From: Burkholderiales bacterium
GTDB lineage: Bacteria; Pseudomonadota; Gammaproteobacteria; Burkholderiales; Burkholderiaceae_C
NCBI GenBank assembly: GCA_947450745.1
Contig: CANFYD010000203.1
Span: 1 to 6,872, forward strand
DNA: 6,872 bases
Reading direction: 5' to 3'
A program made the position numbers and the translations under genes. The notes below the pieces were generated by a model, which searched no databases, had not been told where the DNA came from, and saw nothing but the letters and a program-made list of their open reading frames with translations. Positions 1 to 5,475 of this stretch are shown here, in pieces (positions within the stretch are counted from its first letter, which is position 1; each line of letters starts with the position of its first letter).

Positions 1-151
1 CATGCAGTTGCTGACCACCGACCCGCACTCGCCACCGAAGTTCCGCGCCAATGGGGCGGCCGTCAACCACGACGGTTTCCACGAGGCTTTTGGCACCCAG
101 CCGGGCGACGAAATGTTCAAGGCCAGCGAGCAGCGCATCCGTATCTGGTGA
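1..151 (+). CDS. M13-family zinc metallopeptidase, C-terminal end (partial)
   Basis: This is the last 49 codons of a gene that begins before the window; the reading frame has its first full codon at base 2 and ends with TGA at 149-151. The visible peptide contains DPHSPPKFRANGAAVNHDGF, then HEAFGTQPGDEMF, and ends in RIRIW. That is the characteristic end of M13 (neprilysin/PepO) peptidases, where a D-x-HSP-x-KFR-x-NG segment forms part of the substrate-binding site and the protein ends in a conserved Trp. M13 enzymes are zinc endopeptidases of the periplasm or cell envelope. The HExxH and ExxxD zinc motifs lie upstream, outside the window, so activity and export cannot be judged. The gene is followed by a strong terminator, so its transcription unit ends here. 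Assignment to M13 is confident; the exact subfamily is not. Confidence 0.85.
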   Translation, partial: MQLLTTDPHSPPKFRANGAAVNHDGFHEAFGTQPGDEMFKASEQRIRIW

Positions 152-184
152 CCGTGGCCAGGCTAGGCCAGGCCGACCAAGCCG

Positions 185-212
185 TGAGCCATGAGCCGTG
201 AGCCGTGAGCCG
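185..212 (+). repeat. Tandem 7-bp repeat TGAGCC(A/G), four units
   Basis: Four back-to-back heptamers are seen at 185-191 (TGAGCCA), 192-198, 199-205 and 206-212 (TGAGCCG). The last two units make up most of the left arm of the terminator hairpin at 200-243. Units two and three contain the same GAGCCGTGA sequence as the hairpin arm, so the right arm could pair in more than one register. The simplest reading is slippage duplication of the terminator arm. Confidence 0.7.
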
Positions 213-243
213 CTGAGCAGTCAGCGGGTCACGGCTCTTTTTT
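200..243 (+). terminator. Strong Rho-independent terminator after the M13 peptidase gene
   Basis: The left arm at 200-216 pairs with the right arm at 221-237 around a GCAG tetraloop (217-220). The stem has 17 positions with one internal G/G mismatch: nine bp outside it (GAGCCGTGA with TCACGGCTC) and seven bp inside it (CCGCTGA with TCAGCGG). A run of six T follows directly at 238-243. This is a textbook intrinsic terminator for + strand transcription and separates the peptidase unit from phaR. Confidence 0.93.
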
Positions 244-287
244 CTGCCTTCGGGGTAATCACCGTCAGCCGCCGGCAGCCCGACTTC

Positions 288-325
288 TAAAATATTGCTG
301 CACCTGCACAATAATGTGGTGCAGG
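288..325 (+). promoter_or_regulatory. Putative phaR promoter with TGCA-rich operator
   Basis: A TAAAAT hexamer at 288-293 is a possible -10 box; no good -35 is visible at the usual distance. Immediately downstream are two tandem CTGCAC hexamers (298-303 and 304-309) and then GTGCAGG (319-325). CCTGCAC (303-309) and GTGCAGG (319-325) form a perfect 7-bp inverted repeat around a 9-nt AT-rich spacer; CTGCACC (298-304) also matches GGTGCAG (318-324). PhaR proteins of Paracoccus and Ralstonia are known to bind TGC/GCA-rich inverted sites and to repress their own gene. An operator just downstream of the -10 would fit autorepression, but the role is inferred from position and composition only. Confidence 0.45.
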
Positions 326-393
326 GTGAAATTGGCAGACCGACAGTGATCGAGCGAGCAGTTGGCTTACCTATTGACGACCAGGAGTTTTTC

Positions 394-978
394 ATGGCGA
401 CTGCCCCCAGAGGCAAGGCAGCAAGTGCAGATGAGGCGGGTGCTGAGCAGCCGGCCAACGTTCGTGTGTTGAAGAAATATCCAAACCGGCGGCTTTACGA
501 CACCCAGACCAGCAGCTACATCACGCTGGCCGACGTCAAGAAAATGGTGCTGGCCGGCCAGGCTTTCGAGGTGCGTGACGCCAAGACCGCCGAAGACCTG
601 ACCCGCAGCATCTTGTTGCAAATCATTCTGGAAGAAGAAACCGGCGGCGTGCCGATGTTCAGCATCACCTCGCTGGAGCAGATCATTCGCTTTTACGGCC
701 ACTCGATGCAGGGTGTGATGGGCGACTATCTGGAGAAAAACGTGCAGACCTTTGGCGCGCTGCAGACCAAGTTCACCGAGCAGAGCAAGGGCCTGGCCTT
801 CAGCCCGGAGCTGTGGACGCAGTTCCTCGGCGGGCAGGCGCCGGGCATTCCTGGTTTGATGGGCGGCTATGTCGAGCAGTCCAAAAACCTCTTCACGCAG
901 ATGCAAGAGCAGATGCTGCAAGCCGGGGCGTTGTTCCCCGGCATGCCCGGAATTCCGGGCTTTCCGCCGAAGAAATAG
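394..978 (+). CDS. phaR: Polyhydroxyalkanoate synthesis repressor PhaR
   Basis: This gene encodes a 194-aa DNA-binding regulator of the PHB cycle. In studied species PhaR represses the phasin gene phaP and itself, and is titrated away by binding nascent PHB granules. Residues ~23-85 form the PHB/PHA accumulation regulator DNA-binding domain, with the family hallmark RVLKKYPNRRLYDT (24-37), then SSYITLADV and the segment to ILEEE (79-82). Residues ~88-175 are the PHB_acc-type region (SITSLEQIIRFYGHSMQ, then VMGDYLEKN) thought to contact the polymer or granule. The C-terminus is Gly/Pro/Met-rich (GMPGIPGFPPKK). The ATG at 394 was chosen because AGGAG lies at 383-387 with a 6-nt gap and the domain starts soon after. 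The frame stays open upstream, but that part covers the candidate operator. PHA synthesis genes are not in the window, so this is a detached regulator. Confidence 0.95.
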   Translation: MATAPRGKAASADEAGAEQPANVRVLKKYPNRRLYDTQTSSYITLADVKKMVLAGQAFEVRDAKTAEDLTRSILLQIILEEETGGVPMFSITSLEQIIRFYGHSMQGVMGDYLEKNVQTFGALQTKFTEQSKGLAFSPELWTQFLGGQAPGIPGLMGGYVEQSKNLFTQMQEQMLQAGALFPGMPGIPGFPPKK

Positions 979-1078
979 CGCGATTTTTGCCACGACTTTG
1001 CGTTTTGCGCAGGGTTGCTTGGGGCCGGGCGCGCGCAGCCAGATGCCTGTCTGCTTTCAGATGAGTCAAAATCGAGGG

Positions 1079-2494
1079 ATGAACGAAATTACTTTATCCA
1101 GCTCGGCGGCCCCTGTGGCCCCGGTAGCGCGCAGCGTCATCCCCAAAATCGGTTTTGTGTCTTTGGGCTGCCCCAAGGCCTTGACCGACTCCGAACTGAT
1201 TCTGACGCAGCTGCGCGCGGAGGGCTACGAAACCTCGAAGACCTTCGCCGGTGCCGATCTGGTCATCGTCAACACCTGCGGTTTCATTGACGACGCGGTC
1301 AAGGAAAGCCTGGACACCATCGGCGAAGCGCTGGCCGAAAACGGCCGGGTCATCGTCACTGGCTGCCTCGGTGCCAAGGCCGGCAGCAGCGGCGGCAGCA
1401 ATCTGGTGCGCGAGATGCACCCCAGCGTGCTGGCCGTCACCGGCCCTCACGCCACGCAAGAGGTGATGGACGCCGTCCACCTGCATGTGCCCAAGCCGCA
1501 TGACCCGTTTGTCGATCTGGTGCCGTCCTACGGTGTCAAGCTGACGCCCCGGCACTACGCTTATTTGAAGATCAGCGAAGGCTGCAACCACCGCTGCTCG
1601 TTCTGCATCATCCCCAGCATGCGCGGCGATTTGGTGTCGCGCCCGATCGGCGATGTCTTGAACGAGGCGCGCGCGCTGTTCGAGTCCGGCGTGAAGGAAT
1701 TGCTGGTCATCAGCCAGGACACCAGCGCCTACGGTGTGGACGTCAAATACCGCACCGGCTTCTGGGACGGCAAGCCGATCAAGACGCGCATGTTCGACTT
1801 GGTGGCAGCTTTAGGCGAGCTGGCGAAGGCCCATGGCGCCTGGGTTCGCCTGCATTATGTCTACCCGTATCCGCATGTGGACGAGGTGCTGCCGCTGATG
1901 GCCGAAGGGCTGATCCTGCCGTATCTGGACGTGCCGCTGCAGCACGCCCACCCGGACATCCTGAAGCGCATGAAGCGCCCGGCCAATGGCGAAAAGAACA
2001 TGGAGCGCATCCTGCGCTGGCGCGAAACCTGCCCCGACATCGTGATCCGCTCGACCTTCATCGCCGGCTTTCCGGGCGAAACCGAGGCCGAGTTCCAGTA
2101 CCTGCTCGACTTCATGACCGAAGCCCGCATCGACCGTGCCGGCTGCTTTGCTTACTCGCCGGTGCAGGGCGCGACGGCCAATGACTTGCCGGGTGCCTTG
2201 CCCAAGGAAGTGCGCGAGGAGCGCCGTGCGCGCTTCATGCAGATCGCCGAGAGCGTGTCGATCGCCAAGCTGCATTCGCGCGTCGGTTCCACCATGCAGG
2301 TCTTGATCGACAAAGCACCGGCCCTGGGCCGCAAGGGCGGTGTCGGCCGCAGCTACGCCGACGCCCCCGAGATCGACGGCACCGTGCGCCTGCTGCCGCC
2401 CGAAAAGGCCAGCAAGACGCTCAAAGTCGGCGAATTCACCCGCGCCCGCATCGTCGCGACCGAAGGGCATGACTTGATCGGGATGCCCGTCTAG
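1079..2494 (+). CDS. rimO: Ribosomal protein S12 methylthiotransferase RimO
   Basis: RimO is a radical-SAM enzyme that adds a methylthio group to the beta-carbon of the conserved aspartate (Asp88 in E. coli) of ribosomal protein S12. The 471-aa product has the full three-domain layout. The N-terminal UPF0004/MTTase domain carries the three cysteines of the auxiliary Fe-S cluster (C31 in SLGCPKA, C67 in NTCGF, C96 in TGCLG). The radical-SAM core has the CxxxCxxC motif (C169, C173, C176 in CNHRCSFC), and a C-terminal TRAM domain covers about 393-470. LGCPKALTDSE and the 471-aa length favour RimO over MiaB. Start choice is uncertain: ATG 1079 abuts GAGGG, too close to act as its ribosome site, and the in-frame ATG at 1061 would add six residues; neither has a clear Shine-Dalgarno. 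It lies 100 bp after phaR with no terminator seen between, so read-through is possible. Its UAG stop (2492-2494) lies within the end of an inverted-repeat element. Confidence 0.96.
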   Translation: MNEITLSSSAAPVAPVARSVIPKIGFVSLGCPKALTDSELILTQLRAEGYETSKTFAGADLVIVNTCGFIDDAVKESLDTIGEALAENGRVIVTGCLGAKAGSSGGSNLVREMHPSVLAVTGPHATQEVMDAVHLHVPKPHDPFVDLVPSYGVKLTPRHYAYLKISEGCNHRCSFCIIPSMRGDLVSRPIGDVLNEARALFESGVKELLVISQDTSAYGVDVKYRTGFWDGKPIKTRMFDLVAALGELAKAHGAWVRLHYVYPYPHVDEVLPLMAEGLILPYLDVPLQHAHPDILKRMKRPANGEKNMERILRWRETCPDIVIRSTFIAGFPGETEAEFQYLLDFMTEARIDRAGCFAYSPVQGATANDLPGALPKEVREERRARFMQIAESVSIAKLHSRVGSTMQVLIDKAPALGRKGGVGRSYADAPEIDGTVRLLPPEKASKTLKVGEFTRARIVATEGHDLIGMPV

Positions 2495-2659
2495 GAGTCT
2501 GCGCGGCAGAAGGCGGCGATAGCGAAAGGTGGCCCCAGCGAGGACAGTTTTTGCCGGATTTGAAGCTTCATAGCTCTGCTATGGGGCGAAAATACGGTGA
2601 AAAATGGACCGCTGCGGCCGCCTTGCAGCCGCCGATCCTTCTGCCGCGCAGACTCCTAG
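2491..2659. mobile_element. MITE-like element with long terminal inverted repeats abutting the rimO stop
   Basis: Bases 2491-2513 are a perfect 23-bp inverted copy of 2637-2659; the left end reads CTAGGAGTCTGCGCGGCAGA and continues AGG. With small indels the match runs inwards for about 50-60 bp on each side, for example AAGGTGGCC on the left against AAGGCGGCC on the reversed right arm. The centre folds too: CATAGC (2569-2574), loop TCT, GCTATG (2578-2583). The 169-bp unit can therefore fold end to end as one long imperfect hairpin and has no transposase-sized frame. CTAG occurs at both outer ends. It could be a 4-bp target duplication, as IS5-group elements make at YTAR sites, or part of the repeat; being self-palindromic, it cannot decide. 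No known family was recognised. Confidence 0.75.
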
Positions 2660-2682
2660 CTGCCTTGGCCTGTCGAGGCCGG

Positions 2683-2765
2683 GTAGTGCGGGTCATGACC
2701 CGCGTCGGGTCGTACCAACAGGTGCATTGGTTGCAAGATCCTTCGCGGGTCTCGACCCGCCCTAC
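2683..2765. repeat. Inverted pair of REP-like palindromes (BIME-like doublet)
   Basis: The first unit is GTAG (2683-2686), one base, then the perfect 16-bp palindrome GCGGGTCATGACCCGC (2688-2703). The second is its mirror: GCGGGTC (2745-2751), TC, GACCCGC (2754-2760), one base, then CTAC (2762-2765), which is GTAG on the minus strand. The two 7-bp arms are identical between the units; only the two central bases and the single base next to GTAG differ. A GTAG or GGAG tetranucleotide at the 5' foot of a small palindrome is the known signature of REP sequences mobilised by RAYT/TnpA-REP proteins. Opposed pairs are the usual BIME arrangement. The family assignment is inferred; no RAYT gene is in the window. 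Confidence 0.7.
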
Positions 2766-2784
2766 GATGACTTCTTGAATTTCT

Positions 2785-2810
2785 GCGGGCTGAGGCCCGC
2801 TTTCTTCATT
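2785..2810 (+). terminator. GC hairpin with interrupted T tract just before metC
   Basis: GCGGGC (2785-2790) pairs perfectly with GCCCGC (2795-2800) around TGAG, and is followed by TTTCTTCATT. This resembles a short intrinsic terminator for transcription coming from rimO and the repeats. The T tract is broken by C and A and the hairpin ends only 17 nt before the metC ribosome site, so it could instead be part of the metC leader. Its arms resemble those of the REP-like pair just upstream, so it might be a degenerate relative. Confidence 0.45.
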
Positions 2811-2827
2811 TCACGACAGGACATTCC

Positions 2828-4045
2828 GTGAGCAAACGAGCCATCAGCACCGAGCAGATTCACCATGCCTACCGCGCGCCCGAGGGCTGGGATGCGTTTC
2901 CGGTCGGTGTGTTCAAGGCCTCGACGGTGTTGTTCAAGAACACGGCCGACCTGCACAAACTGCGCCCGCGCGATGGCCTCAGCTACCGCTACGGCCTGCA
3001 CGGCACGCCGACCAGCTACACCCTGGCGGCTCGTCTGGCCACGCTGGAGGGGGCCAATCACTGCTTGCTGACGCCCAGCGGTTTGTCGGCGGTCACCTTG
3101 GTCAGCTTGGGCCTGCTGCGGCCCGGTGATGAGGTGCTGGTGCCCGACAACGTCTACGGGCAGAACCGTTATTTGAGCGAGTCCTTTTTGCCGCAGTTCG
3201 GCATCACGCATCGCTTTTACAACCCGCTCGACGCGGCTGGTTTGGCTGCCTTGCTGACGCCGAAGACGAAATTGGTCTGGCTCGAAGCGGCCGGCTCGAT
3301 CACGCTGGAATTCCCCGACCTGTTGGGCCTGTTGCGGGTCTGCAAGGCGCACGGCGTGATCACCGCGCTGGACAACACCTGGGGCTCTGGCGTCGCCTTC
3401 CAGCCGTTCGATTTGCTGCCGGGCAGCGGACCAGGGAGCGAACCTGGCTTTGGTGTGGACATCTCGATGCAAGCGCTGACCAAGTACGCATCCGGAGGTG
3501 CCGACATCTTGATGGGGGCGGTGTGCACGCGCGACTTGGCACTGCACGAGCGGCTCAACCACACCCATGAACATCTGGGCTACGGCCTGGGCCAGAACGA
3601 TGTGGAGCTGGTGCTGCGCGGCCTGCCCACGCTGGAGTTGCGCTACCGGGCGCAGGACGCCACCACCCGGGCGCTGGCGACTTGGCTGCAAACGCGGCCC
3701 GAGGTGGCGCAGCTGCTGCATCCGGCGCTGCCCGGCTCACCCGGCCATCAGTTCTGGTTAGAGAGCAGCAGCGCCGGTGCGGCCTGCCTGTTTTCGGCCG
3801 TGTTCAAGCCCGAGTACAGCGCGCGCCAAGTCGATGCCTTTGTCGATGCGCTGGCGCTGTTCGGTATCGGCTACTCCTGGGCCGGCCCGATGAGCTTGGC
3901 CGTGCCCTACGACATGAGTCACAGCCGCGCGTTGGGCCTGCCCTATGCCGGTGGCGTCATCGTGCGCTTTGCCATCGGCTTGGAAGCGCTGGCCGACCTG
4001 CAAGCCGACTTGGAGCAAGCGCTCGCAGTTTTTGCATCAAGCTGA
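2828..4045 (+). CDS. metC: Cystathionine beta-lyase (PLP-dependent, Cys/Met metabolism family)
   Basis: The expected reaction is L-cystathionine plus water to L-homocysteine, pyruvate and ammonia, the penultimate step of the transsulfuration route to methionine, in the cytoplasm. The 405-aa protein is a full-length fold-type-I PLP enzyme. It shows YRYG (53-56, contributing to the phosphate site of the neighbouring subunit), TPSGLSAV (82-89), Tyr110 in PDNVYG (stacks on PLP), Asp182 in LDNTWG (pairs with the ring nitrogen), and Lys219 in LTKYASGGADILMG (Schiff base). YSWAGPMSL (349-357) resembles the W-G segment of cystathionine beta-lyases, and Arg380 in VRFAIGLE binds the substrate carboxylate. 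The start is GTG, supported by AGGA at 2818-2821 with a 6-nt gap. A related gamma-lyase or another Cys/Met lyase activity cannot be excluded from sequence alone. It converges on smpB with a 33-bp gap. Confidence 0.88.
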   Translation: MSKRAISTEQIHHAYRAPEGWDAFPVGVFKASTVLFKNTADLHKLRPRDGLSYRYGLHGTPTSYTLAARLATLEGANHCLLTPSGLSAVTLVSLGLLRPGDEVLVPDNVYGQNRYLSESFLPQFGITHRFYNPLDAAGLAALLTPKTKLVWLEAAGSITLEFPDLLGLLRVCKAHGVITALDNTWGSGVAFQPFDLLPGSGPGSEPGFGVDISMQALTKYASGGADILMGAVCTRDLALHERLNHTHEHLGYGLGQNDVELVLRGLPTLELRYRAQDATTRALATWLQTRPEVAQLLHPALPGSPGHQFWLESSSAGAACLFSAVFKPEYSARQVDAFVDALALFGIGYSWAGPMSLAVPYDMSHSRALGLPYAGGVIVRFAIGLEALADLQADLEQALAVFASS

Positions 4046-4078
4046 GCCGGGCAGAGGGCACGACGAGCGCTCGCTCTG

Positions 4079-4597
4079 TCAACTCTTTGCGTTCGATGCG
4101 TGGCGCATCAGCTGCCCCTTCTCGCGCTCCCAGTCGCGTTTCTTCTCGGTGTCGCGTTTGTCGTGCTCGGCCTTGCCCTTGGCCAGGGCGATGTCGGCCT
4201 TCACGTTGCTGCCGGTGAAGTGCAGGTTCAGAGGGACGAGGGTGAAGCCCTTTTGCTCGATCTTGCCGATCAGGCGCCGGATCTCGTCCTTCTTCATCAG
4301 CAGTTTTTTGGTGCGATCGGCCAGCGGACTCACATGCGTGGAGGTGGTACGGAGCGGGTTGATGCGGCAGCCGATCAAATACAGCTCGCCTCCCTTGATC
4401 ATCACGTAGCCATCGGTCAATTGCACTTGGCCGGCCCGGATGGCCTTGACCTCCCAGCCTTCCAGCACGATGCCGGCTTCGAATTTTTCTTCGATGTAGT
4501 AGTCGTAGCGGGCGCGGCGGTTTTCAGCCACGGGGCTGGACGGCGCGACGGCCTTGGGCTTGGACGGGAACGGATACGCTGAGGTGGAGGTTGCCAT
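4079..4597 (-). CDS. smpB: SsrA (tmRNA)-binding protein SmpB
   Basis: SmpB binds tmRNA and brings it to stalled ribosomes, its C-terminal tail occupying the empty mRNA channel during trans-translation. The 172-aa product carries the family pattern ENRRARYDYYIEEKFEAGIV (25-44) followed by LEGWEVKAIRAGQ, then DGYV, LLMKKDEI, KGFTLVPLNLHF, and a lysine/arginine-rich tail GKAEHDKRDTEKKRDWEREK (141-160) through GQLMR. There is a Pro/Ser/Ala-rich extension of about 24 residues before the core, making it slightly longer than the usual ~155-160 aa. The ATG at 4597 was chosen; an in-frame TTG nine bases upstream (4606) is possible, and neither has a clear Shine-Dalgarno. It is divergent from ratA, an arrangement also found in E. 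coli. The tmRNA gene (ssrA) is not in this window. Confidence 0.96.
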   Translation of the reverse strand: MATSTSAYPFPSKPKAVAPSSPVAENRRARYDYYIEEKFEAGIVLEGWEVKAIRAGQVQLTDGYVMIKGGELYLIGCRINPLRTTSTHVSPLADRTKKLLMKKDEIRRLIGKIEQKGFTLVPLNLHFTGSNVKADIALAKGKAEHDKRDTEKKRDWEREKGQLMRHASNAKS

Positions 4598-4640
4598 AGG
4601 GCTCAATTCTGTGGGTCAGGTGGGGCAGGTCTGCGCACCA

Positions 4641-4660
4641 ATACAATCCTGCCATTGTAT
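4641..4660. promoter_or_regulatory. Symmetric dyad with a TACAAT -10-like box on each strand (smpB/ratA)
   Basis: ATACAAT (4641-4647) and ATTGTAT (4654-4660) form a perfect 7-bp inverted repeat around CCTGCC. Each arm reads TACAAT, five of six bases of the sigma-70 -10 consensus: 4642-4647 on the + strand facing ratA and 4659-4654 on the - strand facing smpB. On the + strand transcription would begin about five bases before the ratA ATG, which itself overlaps the right arm; on the - strand the leader to smpB would be about 50 bases. No convincing -35 box is seen on either side. A repressor operator is the main alternative. Confidence 0.45.
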
Positions 4661-5114
4661 GAAGCATGTCAAGAAATCCGTTCTGTTGTGGTACTCGCCT
4701 CGTGAGATGTACGAGTTGGTGACGGCCGTCAACCGCTATCCCGAGTTCCTGCCCTGGTGTGAAAAGGCCTCCGTGCTGGATGAGCACGAGGGGGGCGTGA
4801 CCGCCTGCCTTAGCCTTGCCTACGCGGGTGTGCGCCACGCCTTCACCACTCGCAACACCCACGAGCTGAACCGCCGCGTCGGCATGCAGTTGGTGGACGG
4901 GCCGTTTTCGTTGCTCGATGGGGTCTGGAACTTTCTGCCGCTGGCCAAGCCCGGCGGCGAGGAACAAGCCGCCTGCAAGATCGAGTTCGACTTGCGTTAC
5001 GCTTTTTCGAGCCGCACGCTGGAAGCGGTGGTCAGCCCGGTGTTCGACCGCATTGCCAACACCTTTGTCGACAGCTTTGTGCAGCGCGCCGAGGCGGTTT
5101 ATGGCCCCCGTTGA
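4659..5114 (+). CDS. ratA: RatA / COQ10-like START-domain protein (type II TA RatA family)
   Basis: The 151-aa protein belongs to the polyketide cyclase/START-like (SRPBCC) family. E. coli RatA was reported to block 70S ribosome assembly, while the eukaryotic homologue COQ10 binds ubiquinone, so two roles are debated for the family. Family landmarks are the opening VKKSVLLWYSPREMYELV, YPEFLPWC (27-34), the GPFSLLDGVWNF core (81-92), IEFDLRYAFSS (108-118), and the C-terminal helix FDRIANTFVDSFVQRA (129-144) ending in VYG. The start at ATG 4659 matches the normal N-terminus of the family; no Shine-Dalgarno precedes it, and the nearest -10-like box ends 11 bases upstream, suggesting a very short leader. 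rnfH follows with a 14-bp overlap, so the two are surely co-transcribed and probably translationally coupled. Confidence 0.92.
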   Translation: MKHVKKSVLLWYSPREMYELVTAVNRYPEFLPWCEKASVLDEHEGGVTACLSLAYAGVRHAFTTRNTHELNRRVGMQLVDGPFSLLDGVWNFLPLAKPGGEEQAACKIEFDLRYAFSSRTLEAVVSPVFDRIANTFVDSFVQRAEAVYGPR

Positions 5115-5475
5115 TGAGGCTGGCGCTGCCGCTTTGCTGATCGCGATCGAGTTGGTCTGGAGTCCGCAACAGGGTTCGGTTCATCATTTGAGCTTGAACG
5201 TCAGCGCCGGCAGCACGGTCGAACAGGTGTTGCTCAGTTGCCCCGAGTTTGCCGATCAATTAGGGCCTTCGGGGTCATTGGCGACGCTCAAGTTGGGCAT
5301 CTGGGGCCGCTTGCAGCCGTTGAGCAGCGTATTGCGTGACCGTGACCGTATCGAAATCTACCGCCCGCTGACGGTGGACCCCAAAGAAGCGCGGCGGCTG
5401 CGCTACCGCAACCGGGGCGAGCGCATTGTGTCGCGGCATCGCCCACAAACAGGCAAGACCAGCCAGCTTGTGTAG
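5101..5475 (+). CDS. rnfH: RnfH family protein (RatB, UPF0125)
   Basis: This is a 124-aa RnfH/RatB protein, a small ubiquitin-like beta-grasp fold family commonly encoded directly after ratA. Its biochemical function is not established; the name comes from linkage to rnf genes in Rhodobacter, and the E. coli homologue was named RatB only from its position. The hallmark is YRPLTVDPKEARRLR (87-101), preceded by LGIWGRLQPL (65-74) and IEI. The frame opens within ratA: ATG 5101 overlaps the ratA end by 14 bp and has GAGG at 5091-5094, six bases upstream, arguing for coupling. The tail after residue ~102 (RNRGERIVSRHRPQTGKTSQ) is basic. The UAG stop (5473-5475) overlaps the left end of an inverted-repeat element by two bases, so the last few codons could have been set by that insertion. 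Confidence 0.92.
   Translation: MAPVDEAGAAALLIAIELVWSPQQGSVHHLSLNVSAGSTVEQVLLSCPEFADQLGPSGSLATLKLGIWGRLQPLSSVLRDRDRIEIYRPLTVDPKEARRLRYRNRGERIVSRHRPQTGKTSQLV

Noticed and set aside
295..393. Upstream extension of the phaR frame (33 more codons from a TTG)
   Set aside because: The extension lacks a ribosome site and covers a promoter-like box and inverted repeats. ATG 394 has AGGAG at the right distance and gives the normal family length.
869..1078. Longer rimO start overlapping the end of phaR
   Set aside because: The extra ~70 residues are Arg/Ser/Cys-rich, out of frame over phaR and unlike any RimO N-terminus; the family begins about 20-25 residues before IGFVSLGCPKA.
979..1078. Terminator or promoter between phaR and rimO
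   Set aside because: The T-rich bits (ATTTTTG, GTTTTG) are not preceded by a stable hairpin, and no convincing -35/-10 pair was found, so neither was called.
2551..2831. Small + strand frames of about 75 codons in the rimO-metC gap
   Set aside because: They run across the inverted-repeat element and the REP-like pair, overlap each other in two frames, have no ribosome site and show no recognisable protein features.
2762..3721. Long minus-strand open frame opposite metC, and similar long frames opposite phaR, rimO and guaB
   Set aside because: High GC codon bias keeps antisense frames open. These translate to low-complexity Gln/Arg/His-rich sequence without domains, while the sense frames have full family motifs.
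4046..4078. Possible bidirectional terminator between metC and smpB
   Set aside because: CAGAG/CTCTG and the CGAGCGCTCG palindrome can fold, but there is no T tract on either strand, so it does not meet the standard for an intrinsic terminator.
4659..5475. ratA-rnfH as a genuine toxin-antitoxin module
   Set aside because: The pair resembles a TA operon in layout and RatA is named as a toxin, but RnfH/RatB is not a demonstrated antitoxin and the pair is a conserved core gene set, so it was not reported as a TA system.
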